The notes under the pieces are model-generated. The model was not told the origin of the DNA. It was given only the letters and a program-made list of their open reading frames with translations, and ran no database searches. From Phycisphaerae bacterium (lineage in GTDB: Bacteria > Planctomycetota > Phycisphaerae > Phycisphaerales > Phycisphaeraceae): a stretch of DNA of 64,000 nt. The stretch lies in NCBI GenBank assembly GCA_030426385.1, contig JAUHYI010000005.1:1-64000 (forward strand), written 5' to 3'. The translations under genes were made by a program, and so were the position numbers. Positions 8,265 through 17,369 of this stretch are shown in pieces. Within the stretch, counting starts at the first letter, position 1. Each line of letters opens with the position of its first letter.

Positions 8265-9326
8265 ATGAAGAACTCACTCACACGAAACGTATTTGCTGCG
8301 ACAGCGCTTACCACTGGATTGGTGATGGTGCCAGTCTGGGCAGAAAACGCGATGCCAGACAACGCGCCGCACGACAACAACAAACAAGCAGAAATGCAAA
8401 AGGAACACAAAGACACAGCATCGTCCAACACGAAGTCCAACGCACAGGCCGACGCTCAGAAGAAAGCTGAACACACTCATGCGAAGGCTGATCAAAGCCG
8501 CATGGATCAAGATATGGCACAGCGTTACGCTTTCAAAAAAGCGAACGAAGTGATCGGCCAAAAAATTTATGGCAGCGATGGTAATGAGTTAGCCACCGTT
8601 ACGGACCTGATCATTGACCAACCCAATGGCACGGTGGATTACATCGTGCTCAATGTGGATGACGGGGCGTTGGATGTGGGTGGTACTGATTACGCAGTTC
8701 CCCATCGAGAATTGCGATGGAATGAAGCGCAGGATCGCATGATGATCAACGCCACCGAAGAACGTTTCCAGGAGATGCCAACGTTTAACGCCAAGGAATG
8801 GAGTAACCTGGAAGTTCGAACGTTGCTGGATGATGTTCAGACATTCTTTGGCTACGAAAGTTCCGACAAGCCACATGATCCGGTGATGTTCTTGGCCAGT
8901 GATCTGGCTGGTGCGGACGTGGTTGGCACAGGTGAAGCCACCATCGGCGAAGTGGATTACGTGTTGATCGAATGTGCCTCGGGTAAGGTGGCGGCGCTGG
9001 TGATTGATCCTGCGGATGATCAACCGGCTGACACGTTGAAACTGTTGCCGTTCAGCAGTGTGGATCACATTCAGAACGGCCAGGTCATCGTGGGCTTTGA
9101 TGCCGCGAAGCTGGCACAGGCTGAAAACGCACCGGCGGACATGAAGGATCTGCGTTATGAGCAACAGATCAAGCGGGCCTACAAGGTGTTTGAGCAGAAG
9201 TTGCCGACCTTTGGTGCCATGATGCACGGCGACTGGAAAGCCTCGGATAAAAAGGCTGACCATCACAAGAAAGCTGACAGTCATACCACTGAAGATGCCC
9301 AGCCAACTGGCGATATGAATCAGTAA
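8265..9326 (+). CDS. Exported PRC-barrel domain protein
   Basis: 353 residues from the ATG at 8265. AAAGGA at 8250-8255 gives a well-placed ribosome-binding site; an in-frame TTG at 8247 overlaps that site and is less likely. Residues 1-26 form a signal peptide (LTRNVFAATALTTGLVMVPVWA). A charged, Ala/Lys/His-rich linker follows, then two PRC-barrel-like domains. The first starts ANEVIGQKIYGSDGNELATV with DLIIDQPNGTVDYIVLNVDD. The second contains FLASDLAGADVVGTGEATIGEVDYVLIECASGKVAALVID. The C-terminus is again Lys/His-rich. Such exported PRC-barrel proteins are common in planctomycetes and proteobacteria, but their role is unknown; binding to RNA or to the photosynthetic reaction centre is known only for distant relatives. 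A good terminator follows. Confidence 0.85.
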   Translation: MKNSLTRNVFAATALTTGLVMVPVWAENAMPDNAPHDNNKQAEMQKEHKDTASSNTKSNAQADAQKKAEHTHAKADQSRMDQDMAQRYAFKKANEVIGQKIYGSDGNELATVTDLIIDQPNGTVDYIVLNVDDGALDVGGTDYAVPHRELRWNEAQDRMMINATEERFQEMPTFNAKEWSNLEVRTLLDDVQTFFGYESSDKPHDPVMFLASDLAGADVVGTGEATIGEVDYVLIECASGKVAALVIDPADDQPADTLKLLPFSSVDHIQNGQVIVGFDAAKLAQAENAPADMKDLRYEQQIKRAYKVFEQKLPTFGAMMHGDWKASDKKADHHKKADSHTTEDAQPTGDMNQ

Positions 9327-9351
9327 AGTGAGATGATTGGCGACAAGACTT

Positions 9352-9407
9352 CCGAGGTCAGTTCATGGGTATGGTAAACATGCTCGCGACTGGCCTCGGT
9401 TTTTTTT
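9352..9407 (+). terminator. Rho-independent-like terminator of the PRC-barrel gene
   Basis: CCGAGG near 9352 pairs with CCTCGG ending at 9399, with extra pairing TCA/TGG beside it, and is followed at once by a run of eight T. The loop is long, about 30 bases. It lies 26 bases after the stop codon. Confidence 0.6.
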
Positions 9408-9615
9408 GCGCTTGTTGAGTTGCTTGAGGTGTCGCTTGTCGTATCGCTGTCGGTATCACGGTAAAACCCGGCGGCGTCTTTTGGAGCAGGCGTGAATCTA
9501 TGACGATATCACCAACCACTTCACCAACCGCTATGCCAACGGCTTCTTCTACTTCGCCTACCAGTTCGTCTTAAACATCATGTTTATGGCATGCATCGAA
9601 ATGCAGGCTTGCATA

Positions 9616-10566
9616 TCACGCCAGGCGTGGGCGCTCTTGGCGATCGTGGTACACGTTCATCCGATCGTCTCGCAAAAAACCGATCAAGGTCATATCAAAC
9701 GCGGCTGCTGTCGCCACGGCCATGCTGCTTGGGGCACTGATCGCGCACACGATGGGAATCCCAGCCATGGCAGCCTTCTGCATGATTTCAAAACTCGATC
9801 GGCCCGACACCAGCAGAATCCCTGCGTCCGCAGAATCCAATGGCATGCGGCCGAGCAATAACTGATGCCCAATCACTTTGTCCACGGCGTTATGTCGGCC
9901 AATGTCTTCTCGCAAGACGCGCAACTCGCCGATGTTGGAAAACAAACCCGCCGCATGCAATCCGCCGGTCTGATCAAATGCCGATTGGGCTTGACGCATC
10001 CTGCTAGGCAAGCCATGGATCACCTCACGCGTCACTGTGAAATCCCCAGCGATCGGACGCACATGTTGATGCAAACGATCGATCGATTGCTTGCCACACA
10101 AGCCACACGAACTCGAGAGATATTGCTCGCGCGTCGCACAGGCAATCCGCTGGGCCCGGCGTTGCATCGCTTCGTCGGTCAAGGTCACACGCACCACGTT
10201 GCCATAGTCGGCCACCTGGTCTGGCTCCACGTGCACCAACTCGTCCGGATGCTCGATCAACCCCTCTGTCCAACAAAACCCCGCCGCCAATTCCCCATCC
10301 TCCCCCCCCACGGTTCCCACGCCCCCCACGCCCCCCACGTTTCCCCAGGGATTGCCAATGGCTAGGGTGTTTGGCGCAAGCGCATTATCATTCGCAATGC
10401 TTGTACCGCTGCCACCCGGCGTGCGCATCGTGATCGCTAACGGCTTATCCCCCAATCGAATTTCCAGCGGTTCCTCAACGGCCAGCGCATCATCGGCAGC
10501 CGTCGCTTCATCCCCACGATATTGCATCACGGTCACGCGTGTGGTGGCTTGGTCGCGACGCGTCAT
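9616..10566 (-). CDS. fdhD: Formate dehydrogenase accessory sulfurtransferase FdhD
   Basis: 316 residues. FdhD transfers sulfur from IscS to the molybdenum or tungsten bis-MGD cofactor of formate dehydrogenases. Family marks are EEPLEIRLGDKPLAITMRTPG near the start, the CGLCG motif (the CxxC cysteines that carry sulfur), then LRVLREDIGRHNAVDKVIGH and SGRSSFEIMQKAAMAGIPIV. The start overlaps the stop of the FdhF-like gene by four bases, so the two are translationally coupled. The family normally runs straight from the N-terminal block to the GFLxTEG region. Here a Gly/Val-rich insert (GNPWGNVGGVGGVGTVGG) encoded by a G-tract at about 10280-10345 separates them. The enzyme otherwise looks complete. 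Confidence 0.95.
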   Translation of the reverse strand: MTRRDQATTRVTVMQYRGDEATAADDALAVEEPLEIRLGDKPLAITMRTPGGSGTSIANDNALAPNTLAIGNPWGNVGGVGGVGTVGGEDGELAAGFCWTEGLIEHPDELVHVEPDQVADYGNVVRVTLTDEAMQRRAQRIACATREQYLSSSCGLCGKQSIDRLHQHVRPIAGDFTVTREVIHGLPSRMRQAQSAFDQTGGLHAAGLFSNIGELRVLREDIGRHNAVDKVIGHQLLLGRMPLDSADAGILLVSGRSSFEIMQKAAMAGIPIVCAISAPSSMAVATAAAFDMTLIGFLRDDRMNVYHDRQERPRLA

Positions 10567-12860
10567 GGCATTTTTTCAACCGTGATGGGAATGAATTTTG
10601 ATAACGGCGTGCGACTGCGATCGGCAAAACTTTTATAACTCACCAACGGATTCAATTCCGGAAAATAGCCCGCGGCACATCCGCGTGGCATATCAAACGT
10701 CACCGCTCGAAAACCCGACACATGACGTTGCTCGCCTTGTTCCTCAATCGTATGACTGGTGATGTTTAACATGTCGCCATCGGTCAGTCCGCGTTCGGCC
10801 AGGTCTTCGGCATTCATCAACACCACATGCCGTGTGCCATAGATGCCGCGATAGCGATCGTCCATGTCGTACACCGTCGTGTTGAATTGATCGTGACTAC
10901 GCAAGGTTTGCAAACGCAATTGCCCGGCAGGCAATGTCAGATCAGGAATCGCAGCGGCGACAAAATTTGCCTTGCCGTTGGCGGTTTCAAATTTCAGTTC
11001 TGCCGCGCTGTTGCCCAGATAAAAACCACCCGGCGTATGCACACGCTTGTTGAAATCAGAATAAATTCCCGGCAATACCATCGCTATCAAATCGCGAATT
11101 CGATCGTAATCGGCGATCAAGGCATCCCAGTCAATTTTATAACGATCGCCAAACGTCGCTTTGGACAGCCCCGCGATAATGGCACATTCACTACGCAGAT
11201 TGGCATTGGCAGGTGGATTTTTGCCATGCGACAAATGCACCTGACTCATCGAATCCTCAACACTCACCCGCTGCGGCCCGCTCGCCTGTTCATCGCGTTC
11301 GGTTCGGCCCAGGCATGGCAAGATCAACGCATTTTTCCCATGCACCACATGGCTGCGATTGAGCTTGGTCGAGATGTGCACCGTCATGTCGCATCGGTTC
11401 ATCGCTTCACTGACTCGATCCGTATCCGGCGACGCGGCCACGAAATTGCCACCGAGTCCCAGGAAAAATCGACAACGCGTCGGGCTGTCCGCAGGCTCGA
11501 GCATGCCCTCAATCGCACCCACCACGTCATGCCCATGGCCGCGCGGCGGTTCGAATTCAAACACCTCAGCGAGCTTATCCAAAAACGCGGGCTTGGGCCG
11601 TTCGGTGATACCCACGGTGCGGTCGCCTTGCACATTGGAATGCCCACGCACTGGGCATGCGCCTGCGCCGGGTTTGCCCAGGTTGCCCCGCAACAGCAAC
11701 AGGTTGACCACTTGTTGAATCGTCGGCACCGCGTGCTTGTGTTGTGTCAAACCCATGGCCCAACAGATAATCACGCGCTTCGATTTCACATAAATGTCAG
11801 CCGCTCGCAATAACTGTTCGCGACTCAATCCCGATTGTATTTCGATCGATTCCCACGAGGTGTTTTCAATATCACGAACCAGTTCCTCAAAACCCGCGGT
11901 GTGCTCACGAATGAATTCATGATCCAACACCTTGCCGGGATAGGTGGATTCGGCTTCCAACACGTGTTTGATGATCCCCTTGAGCGCAGCCAGATCGCCA
12001 CCCAGCGTGACTTGCAAATACAACGAACTGATCGATGTGGCTGAATTTTTCAGCATCGGCATCACATGTTGTGGATGCGTGAACTGTTCCAGGCCGCGCT
12101 CGCGCAATGGATTCAAGGTGACGATTTCCGCGCCGCGTCGTGATGCTTTTTCCAATTCGCTCAACATGCGCGGGTGATTGGTTCCCGGGTTTTGTCCGAT
12201 GACGAAAATCGCATCCGCGTGTTCGAAATCATCCAGACGCACGGTGCCTTTGCCGATGCCGATCGATTCGCTCAGCGCCTCGCCGCTCGATTCGTGGCAC
12301 ATGTTCGAACAATCGGGCATGTTATTCGTGCCATACATGCGCACAAATAATTGGTAGAGAAAGGCCGCTTCATTGCTCGCTCGCCCCGAGGTGTAGAAAA
12401 TCGCCTGATCGGGTGAATCCAATGCTTGGAGTTGTTGGGCGATTTCGCGAAAGGCATCGTCCCATGCGATCGGCTCGTAATGATCCGTCGTGGGATTGTA
12501 GCGCATCGGGTCGGTCAGTCGGCCCTGATCTTCCAGCCAGTGATCGGTTTGTTGGTTCAGCCACGTGACGGTGTGTTTGGCAAAAAAATCAGGCGTCACT
12601 CGTTTGGCGGTGGCTTCAAACGAAACGGCTTTGGCACCGTTTTCGCAAAATTCAAAGGAGCTGGCATCCTTCGGGTCCGGCCATGCACAGCTTGGGCAAT
12701 CAAAACCTTCGGGTTGATTGACGCGCAACAACGTCAACATGCTGCGCGTGATGCCGCGATTTTTGACGACGTGCTTGAGCGAACCTTTTAACGCGCCCCA
12801 ACCGCCTGCCTGACTGGCATAGGATTTGATCTTGCCCTGATTATCGTGCTTACCGCTCAT
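10563..12860 (-). CDS. FdhF/YdeP-family molybdopterin oxidoreductase
   Basis: 765 residues of the molybdopterin oxidoreductase superfamily, closest by recognition to the FdhF/YdeP subfamily (formate dehydrogenase alpha-like). The N-terminus SYASQAGGWGALKGSLKHVV and FDCPSCAWPDP are typical of that subfamily. Cysteines at about 55, 58 and 72 resemble an incomplete cluster motif rather than the four-cysteine motif of true formate dehydrogenases. Later marks include FYTSGRASNEAAFLYQLFVR, ADAIFVIGQNPGTNHPRML, a molybdopterin-dinucleotide-binding C-terminus (RSHDQFNTTVYDMDDRYRGI) and VRGHSNVQGDRTVGI. The substrate is not established for the subfamily; E. coli YdeP is linked to acid resistance. The coupled fdhD gene argues for a sulfurated Mo cofactor. 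folE2 lies 121 bases upstream on the same strand. Confidence 0.92.
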   Translation of the reverse strand: MSGKHDNQGKIKSYASQAGGWGALKGSLKHVVKNRGITRSMLTLLRVNQPEGFDCPSCAWPDPKDASSFEFCENGAKAVSFEATAKRVTPDFFAKHTVTWLNQQTDHWLEDQGRLTDPMRYNPTTDHYEPIAWDDAFREIAQQLQALDSPDQAIFYTSGRASNEAAFLYQLFVRMYGTNNMPDCSNMCHESSGEALSESIGIGKGTVRLDDFEHADAIFVIGQNPGTNHPRMLSELEKASRRGAEIVTLNPLRERGLEQFTHPQHVMPMLKNSATSISSLYLQVTLGGDLAALKGIIKHVLEAESTYPGKVLDHEFIREHTAGFEELVRDIENTSWESIEIQSGLSREQLLRAADIYVKSKRVIICWAMGLTQHKHAVPTIQQVVNLLLLRGNLGKPGAGACPVRGHSNVQGDRTVGITERPKPAFLDKLAEVFEFEPPRGHGHDVVGAIEGMLEPADSPTRCRFFLGLGGNFVAASPDTDRVSEAMNRCDMTVHISTKLNRSHVVHGKNALILPCLGRTERDEQASGPQRVSVEDSMSQVHLSHGKNPPANANLRSECAIIAGLSKATFGDRYKIDWDALIADYDRIRDLIAMVLPGIYSDFNKRVHTPGGFYLGNSAAELKFETANGKANFVAAAIPDLTLPAGQLRLQTLRSHDQFNTTVYDMDDRYRGIYGTRHVVLMNAEDLAERGLTDGDMLNITSHTIEEQGEQRHVSGFRAVTFDMPRGCAAGYFPELNPLVSYKSFADRSRTPLSKFIPITVEKMP

Positions 12861-12981
12861 GCCGTAATTTTATCACGGCTGGCCCCGGTGTGTCAGATCA
12901 ATCGAGTGAGTCCACAAAACGCGTGATTCGCTTGAATTGTTGAGACTGTTCGGCCTGTTCTGACGGGTGGTACTGGCACCA

Positions 12982-13815
12982 TCAGGCCTGCGTTTTATCG
13001 CGTTCGATAAATGCGTAGGCGTTGTGGTTATGGATCGACTCGTAATTTTCGCTATTGACCTGATACCAGGCAATGCGTTTTTCCGCGTCGAGAGCAATGG
13101 CCAGATCGCGCACGATATCTTCGACAAACTTCGGATTCTCAAACGCACGTTCAGTGACCCATTTTTCGTCGGGACGTTTGAGTACAGCAAACACTTGCGT
13201 GCTCGCACACTGTTCGACGATTTCGAACAGATCCTCAATCCACATGTATTGGCCCTTGGTGAATCGCACTTTGACTTCCATTTCGCAGCGCTGGTTGTGC
13301 GCACCGTATTCGGAAATCTCTTTGGAACAGGGACAGAGACTGGTCGCGGGCACTTTGATACCCATGACAAAATCATCATGCGAATTGCTCGTGGCTTCGA
13401 AGGTGACTTCGATATCGAGTTTGCCGGGTTGCCCACTGACGGGCGCTTTTTTGTCAATGAAATACGGAAACTGCAATTCCAAATGCGACTCTTCAGCTTC
13501 CAAACGTTCCTGGATGTCATGGCAGACGTCCATGATCTGGTCGGACTGAATGGACTCGTGATGGCGATTGAGCACTTCCAGAAAGCGCGACATATGCGTG
13601 CCTTTCTGGTGGTGGGGCAGTCCGACGTACATGTTGACGCGAGCGATGGTGTGTTGTTTGCCGCCGGTTTTGGGACACTGCAACACAATCGGATAGCGAA
13701 TGTTTTTGACGCCGACTTTATCGATGGCAATGTGTCGAATGTCAGCCGAGCTTTGCACATCGGGCATGGCACTCCGGTCAGGCGTGGAATCAGCGGTAGT
13801 GGACGAGGTGGTCAT
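12982..13815 (-). CDS. folE2: GTP cyclohydrolase FolE2 (type IB)
   Basis: Converts GTP to 7,8-dihydroneopterin triphosphate, the first step of folate and related pterin synthesis. FolE2 belongs to the same family (COG1469) as archaeal MptA, which starts methanopterin synthesis. From the ATG at 13815 the protein has 277 residues and begins MTTSSTTADSTPDRSAMPDV. An upstream in-frame start at 13878 would add residues with no family resemblance, and AAAAGG lies suitably before 13815. Family marks are the conserved VGVKNIRYPIVLQ, KGTHMSRFLEVLN, TSLCPCSKEISEYGAHNQR (catalytic Cys-Pro-Cys-Ser) and the end FVEDIVRDLAIALD with YESIHNHNAYA. It leads a co-directional group with the FdhF-like and fdhD genes. 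Confidence 0.95.
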   Translation of the reverse strand: MTTSSTTADSTPDRSAMPDVQSSADIRHIAIDKVGVKNIRYPIVLQCPKTGGKQHTIARVNMYVGLPHHQKGTHMSRFLEVLNRHHESIQSDQIMDVCHDIQERLEAEESHLELQFPYFIDKKAPVSGQPGKLDIEVTFEATSNSHDDFVMGIKVPATSLCPCSKEISEYGAHNQRCEMEVKVRFTKGQYMWIEDLFEIVEQCASTQVFAVLKRPDEKWVTERAFENPKFVEDIVRDLAIALDAEKRIAWYQVNSENYESIHNHNAYAFIERDKTQA

Positions 13816-13960
13816 GTGGCAAGGCCTTTTGTGGGCAATCCAGTACAGTTGTGCTGGCGAAGACGAATCGTCGAGCAACTAGTGGTATTCTGTATGAGCG
13901 AACTAGGCATTTTAGGGCAGGCCGATGTCTGTGGCAATGGCCGTATGGATGTGGAACGCA

Positions 13961-14056
13961 TGGGCGTGTGGGGGGATGGAGGCGAGATTGAGGTAAGCGG
14001 AGGTAAGCGGGGGATGGCGGGGGATGGTGGGGGGGGGGTGGGTAAGATAGGGGAGA
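13961..14056. repeat. G-rich tract upstream of hsp20
   Basis: Purine- and G-rich on the + strand, with GTGGGGGGATGGAGG, two AGGTAAGCGG units, and a run of 9-10 G near 14030. It lies between the divergent starts of folE2 and hsp20, with G on the coding strand of hsp20. Confidence 0.8.
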
Positions 14057-14150
14057 TGCGGAGAAACACGGGATTTGGTACACCGGAACAATGTGGGGTC
14101 GCGAGTGAGATTAAAGTGAGCGAGAATCAGGCGGGGGGCAGGGACTGACT

Positions 14151-14663
14151 ATGGCACGATCGACGACACCAGAATCATCAGACAGCGTTTCCTACCAGGT
14201 GCGGGAGGTGGTGGCCCAATTCTGGCATTGGCATGTGGGCGATTTTTCGCCACGGGATTGCTGGTCGCCGTTGGTCAATGTCTATCGCTTGCACGACAGT
14301 TTCCGGATTTGTGTCGATCTGGCGGGTTTGAATCCCGATGACATGGAAATCCAATTGTTGCCTCGATCCATTACGATCCGAGGCAATCGGCTCACCCCCG
14401 ATCCCTGCCCTGCACTTGGCCCTGCTCTTGGCCCTGCACTTGGCCCCGCTTCTGGAAAGGCAAAAGATAATGCTGCGAGCACTCAGCGCCGTACCGGTGC
14501 ATCACCTGCCAAGCCGATGCGTATCATCAGTATGGAAATTGACCATGGCCCATTTAGTCGAACGATTTCTTTGCCTGATCCGATCGATCGTCACGCGGTG
14601 TTGACGACATATCAAGAGGGTTATCTATGGATTGATCTGCCGATCGCCGGGGTGTCGAAATGA
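14151..14663 (+). CDS. Small heat-shock protein, Hsp20/alpha-crystallin family
   Basis: 170 residues. The alpha-crystallin domain begins WSPLVNVYRLHDSFRICVDL with the typical AGLNPDDMEIQLLPRSITIRG. It resumes as MEIDHGPFSRTISLPDPIDR and ends LTTYQEGYLWIDLPI. Between the two halves of the domain is a Pro/Ala/Gly/Leu repeat (PALGPALGPALGPAS) encoded by a 12-base tandem repeat at about 14404-14450. It extends a loop found in all Hsp20 proteins. The protein is an ATP-independent holdase for unfolding proteins. It stands just upstream of lon on the same strand, so the two may respond together to protein stress. No CIRCE or other heat-shock operator was recognised. Confidence 0.88.
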   Translation: MARSTTPESSDSVSYQVREVVAQFWHWHVGDFSPRDCWSPLVNVYRLHDSFRICVDLAGLNPDDMEIQLLPRSITIRGNRLTPDPCPALGPALGPALGPASGKAKDNAASTQRRTGASPAKPMRIISMEIDHGPFSRTISLPDPIDRHAVLTTYQEGYLWIDLPIAGVSK

Positions 14664-14696
14664 GGGACGTGCGTGGAGCATGACCGCAGGGCAATC

Positions 14697-14764
14697 GGGA
14701 GGGCACGGGGGGACAAGCGTGGGGACAAGCGTGGGGACAAGTGGGGGGGAAGTGGGGGGGTGGT
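14697..14764. repeat. G-rich tract with 12-base units upstream of lon
   Basis: Three copies of a GTGGGGACAAGC-type unit (12 bases) run into AGTGGGGGGGAAGTGGGGGG. It lies in the hsp20-lon spacer with G on the coding strand of both genes. Another run of 7 G is at 14802-14809. Confidence 0.85.
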
Positions 14765-14831
14765 GAACTGTATATAACGAACTGTGTATCGAGGGGTAAG
14801 GTGGGGGGGTTGCTTAGGAGCTAGTTTTCGA

Positions 14832-17369
14832 TTGAGTCGACGTAAAACCAAATCTGTAACTGACGTGAATGCCAACGATCTGTCGAGCGACCTGGTGGTG
14901 CCGACCGATCAAGCGATCACGAAATTGCCAGCGACACTGCCGATCCTGCCGTTGCGTGGGACCGTGATGTTTCCCGGCACGGTGATGCCGTTGGGCGTGG
15001 GGCGTCCGAGCAGTCGTCAGATGCTCGACGAATCATTGCCGCAATCAAAAATCATCGGGCTGGTGGCCCAGCGTGATGAGGATGTGGAAGACCCCGGACC
15101 TGATGATTTGTATCGGATCGGGACCGCGGCGATGGTGTTGAAATTGATTCGTCAGCCCGACGAAACGGTGTCGATCATCGTGCATGGTTTGGGCCGGATT
15201 CGGATTAAATCGTTCAAACAAACCGACCCATACCACGTGGCCCAGATTTCCTCGATCAAGGAAAAGGGTGGGCGTGGTAAAAAATTCGGCGCGGGTATCA
15301 GTCAATTACGGGATCAGGCCCGGCAGTTGATTGAGTTGTCGCCCAATGCGCCGGAACAGGCGTTGACGGTATTGATGAATATCGAAGCCCCTGGCGCCCT
15401 GGCAGATTTTCTCGCCGCGAATCTGAATCTGGATATCCAATCCAAACAGGATTTGCTCGAAGAAGTGGATATTCCCAAGCGGGTGCGACTGGTGCATCAA
15501 CAGGTTTCCAAGCAACTGGAAATCGTGCAACTGCAGCAGAAAATTCAAGAGGATGTGCAGAGCACCATTCACGAAGGTCAGCGAAAGTTTTTCCTGCGTG
15601 AACAGATCAAAGCCATTCAACGCGAATTGGGCGAAGAAGACAGTCAGGCGGACCAATCATTGATTGAGTTGCGTCAACGGATTGAGGACGCCCAGCCATC
15701 GGAAAAAGTGTTGGACGAGGCGATGCGCGATCTGAAACGGCTCGAGTCAATCCCGCCTGCGAGTCCGGAATATTCATTGCTGATGAGCTACCTGGAACTG
15801 GTGGCCGATTTGCCATGGAATGTTTCGAGTGAAGACAATCTGGATCTCGAACGCGCGCGAAAAATTCTCGATCGCGATCATTTCAATCTGGAAAAAGTCA
15901 AACGCCGTTTGATCGAGTTTTTAGCGGTGCGCAAATTGGCCAGTAGTTCGAGTAGGACCGAGAAAGCCAAACGTGATAGGTCCCGCGCAAATGGGACTGG
16001 CAATGGGGCGAGTATTGCAGAGGAAAACGTGGGGGGGGTGGGGGGTGGGCGAGGTCCGATTTTGTGTTTGGTGGGGCCGCCGGGTGTGGGTAAGACGAGT
16101 CTGGGGCAGTCGATTGCGGACGCGATGGGTCGGAAGTTTGCCCGTTTGAGTCTGGGTGGTATTCGTGATGAAGCGGAAGTGCGTGGCCATCGTCGGACCT
16201 ACATCGGCGCGATGCCGGGGCGCATTATTCAGGAGATTCGACGAGCGGGCACGAACAACCCGGTGTTGATGCTGGACGAGGTAGACAAACTGGGCGCGGA
16301 TTTTCGTGGCGATCCCGCGTCAGCCCTGTTGGAAGTATTGGATCCACGTCAGAACAATGCGTTTGTGGATCGATATCTGGATGTGCCATTCGATTTGTCG
16401 CAGGTGATTTTTATCTGCACCGCGAATTACATCGGGAACGTACCGCCTGCGTTGCATGATCGTTTGGAATTGATTGAGGTCGCTGGTTACACGGATCACG
16501 ACAAGTTGGAGATTGCCAAGAAATATCTGGTGCCGCGTCAGATTAAGGAAAATGGTTTGACGCGTGCCGGTTGCAAGTGGTTGGTGTCAGGCATGCGAAA
16601 AGTGATTGACGATTACACGCGCGAGGCGGGTGTCCGTGAATTGGAACGCCAGATTGGCGCGGTGTGTCGTGGCGTGGCTGCTCGAGTAGCGGGGGTCAAA
16701 CGCAATGGCAAAAACGGTCGGCGATCGAATAAAAAATACACGGTCGATGCGGAACTGGTGCGAGAATTGTTAGGCCCGGAAAAACATGTGCGCGATCTGG
16801 ATATCGTCACAACGACACCGGGTGTGGTGCTGGGATTGGCGTATACGCCTGTGGGGGGTGAGATTCTGTTTATCGAAGCCGCGACGTATCCGGGCAGTGG
16901 TAAGGTAATTTTGACCGGCCACATCGGCGACGTGATGAAAGAGTCGGCGACCGCAGCGCTTAGTCTGTTCAAAGCCAGGTCGCCCAAGATGGGTTATGAC
17001 CCGACAAAGTTGGCGGATTTGGATTTGCATATCCATGTCCCTGCGGGCGCGGTGCCCAAGGATGGCCCGTCGGCTGGGGCAGCGATGTACACCGCGATCA
17101 CGTCGCTGTTGTTGAACAAGCCAGTCAAGCCCTCGTTGGCGATGACCGGTGAGATCACGTTGCGCGGTCTGGTGTTGCCAATCGGTGGCGTGAAAGAAAA
17201 AACCTTAGCCGCATCCCGCGCGGGGGTGAAAATCATTTTGTTGCCGAAGCAAAATCAGCGTGACATGGAAGAAGTGGACGATCAGGTGCGGCGCAAATGT
17301 AAATTTGTGTTTGTCGAAACGGTGGACGATGTGATTAAGCATGCGCTGGGTAAGCAGGTGCGGTCATGA
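14832..17369 (+). CDS. lon: ATP-dependent protease Lon
   Basis: Cytosolic AAA+ serine protease that degrades misfolded and regulatory proteins. The frame is open from a GTG at 14784, but the first codons there are G-tract sequence. The TTG at 14832 is preceded by AGGAG (14816-14820, 11 bases away) and is preferred, giving about 845 residues. The N-terminal substrate domain begins LPATLPILPLRGTVMFPGTV. The AAA+ module has Walker A GPPGVGKTS near residue 415 and Walker B VLMLDEVDKLG. The protease domain has GPSAGAAM with the catalytic Ser and VKEKTLAASRAG with the catalytic Lys. Just before Walker A the sequence is widened by a Ser/Arg/Gly-rich insert ending NVGGVGGGRG, encoded by G-tract DNA at 16028-16052. 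Its stop overlaps sppA by four bases. Confidence 0.96.
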   Translation: MSRRKTKSVTDVNANDLSSDLVVPTDQAITKLPATLPILPLRGTVMFPGTVMPLGVGRPSSRQMLDESLPQSKIIGLVAQRDEDVEDPGPDDLYRIGTAAMVLKLIRQPDETVSIIVHGLGRIRIKSFKQTDPYHVAQISSIKEKGGRGKKFGAGISQLRDQARQLIELSPNAPEQALTVLMNIEAPGALADFLAANLNLDIQSKQDLLEEVDIPKRVRLVHQQVSKQLEIVQLQQKIQEDVQSTIHEGQRKFFLREQIKAIQRELGEEDSQADQSLIELRQRIEDAQPSEKVLDEAMRDLKRLESIPPASPEYSLLMSYLELVADLPWNVSSEDNLDLERARKILDRDHFNLEKVKRRLIEFLAVRKLASSSSRTEKAKRDRSRANGTGNGASIAEENVGGVGGGRGPILCLVGPPGVGKTSLGQSIADAMGRKFARLSLGGIRDEAEVRGHRRTYIGAMPGRIIQEIRRAGTNNPVLMLDEVDKLGADFRGDPASALLEVLDPRQNNAFVDRYLDVPFDLSQVIFICTANYIGNVPPALHDRLELIEVAGYTDHDKLEIAKKYLVPRQIKENGLTRAGCKWLVSGMRKVIDDYTREAGVRELERQIGAVCRGVAARVAGVKRNGKNGRRSNKKYTVDAELVRELLGPEKHVRDLDIVTTTPGVVLGLAYTPVGGEILFIEAATYPGSGKVILTGHIGDVMKESATAALSLFKARSPKMGYDPTKLADLDLHIHVPAGAVPKDGPSAGAAMYTAITSLLLNKPVKPSLAMTGEITLRGLVLPIGGVKEKTLAASRAGVKIILLPKQNQRDMEEVDDQVRRKCKFVFVETVDDVIKHALGKQVRS

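Noticed and set aside
9501-9575. Small Thr/Ser/Pro-rich open frame (24 codons) near the fdhD end
   Set aside because: Low complexity, no ribosome-binding site, and no support beyond being open; another frame of the same bases is equally open.
10827-11813. 328-codon open frame on the + strand
   Set aside because: Antisense shadow of the FdhF/YdeP gene; composition (His/Arg/Gln-rich) is typical of reversed coding sequence.
12967-14148. 393-codon open frame on the + strand
   Set aside because: It lies antisense to folE2, whose protein has clear family motifs; the antisense translation has none and runs into the G-tract.
14784-14831. GTG at 14784 as the lon start
   Set aside because: The extra residues come from a G-tract and are unlike Lon; a TTG at 14832 has AGGAG upstream.
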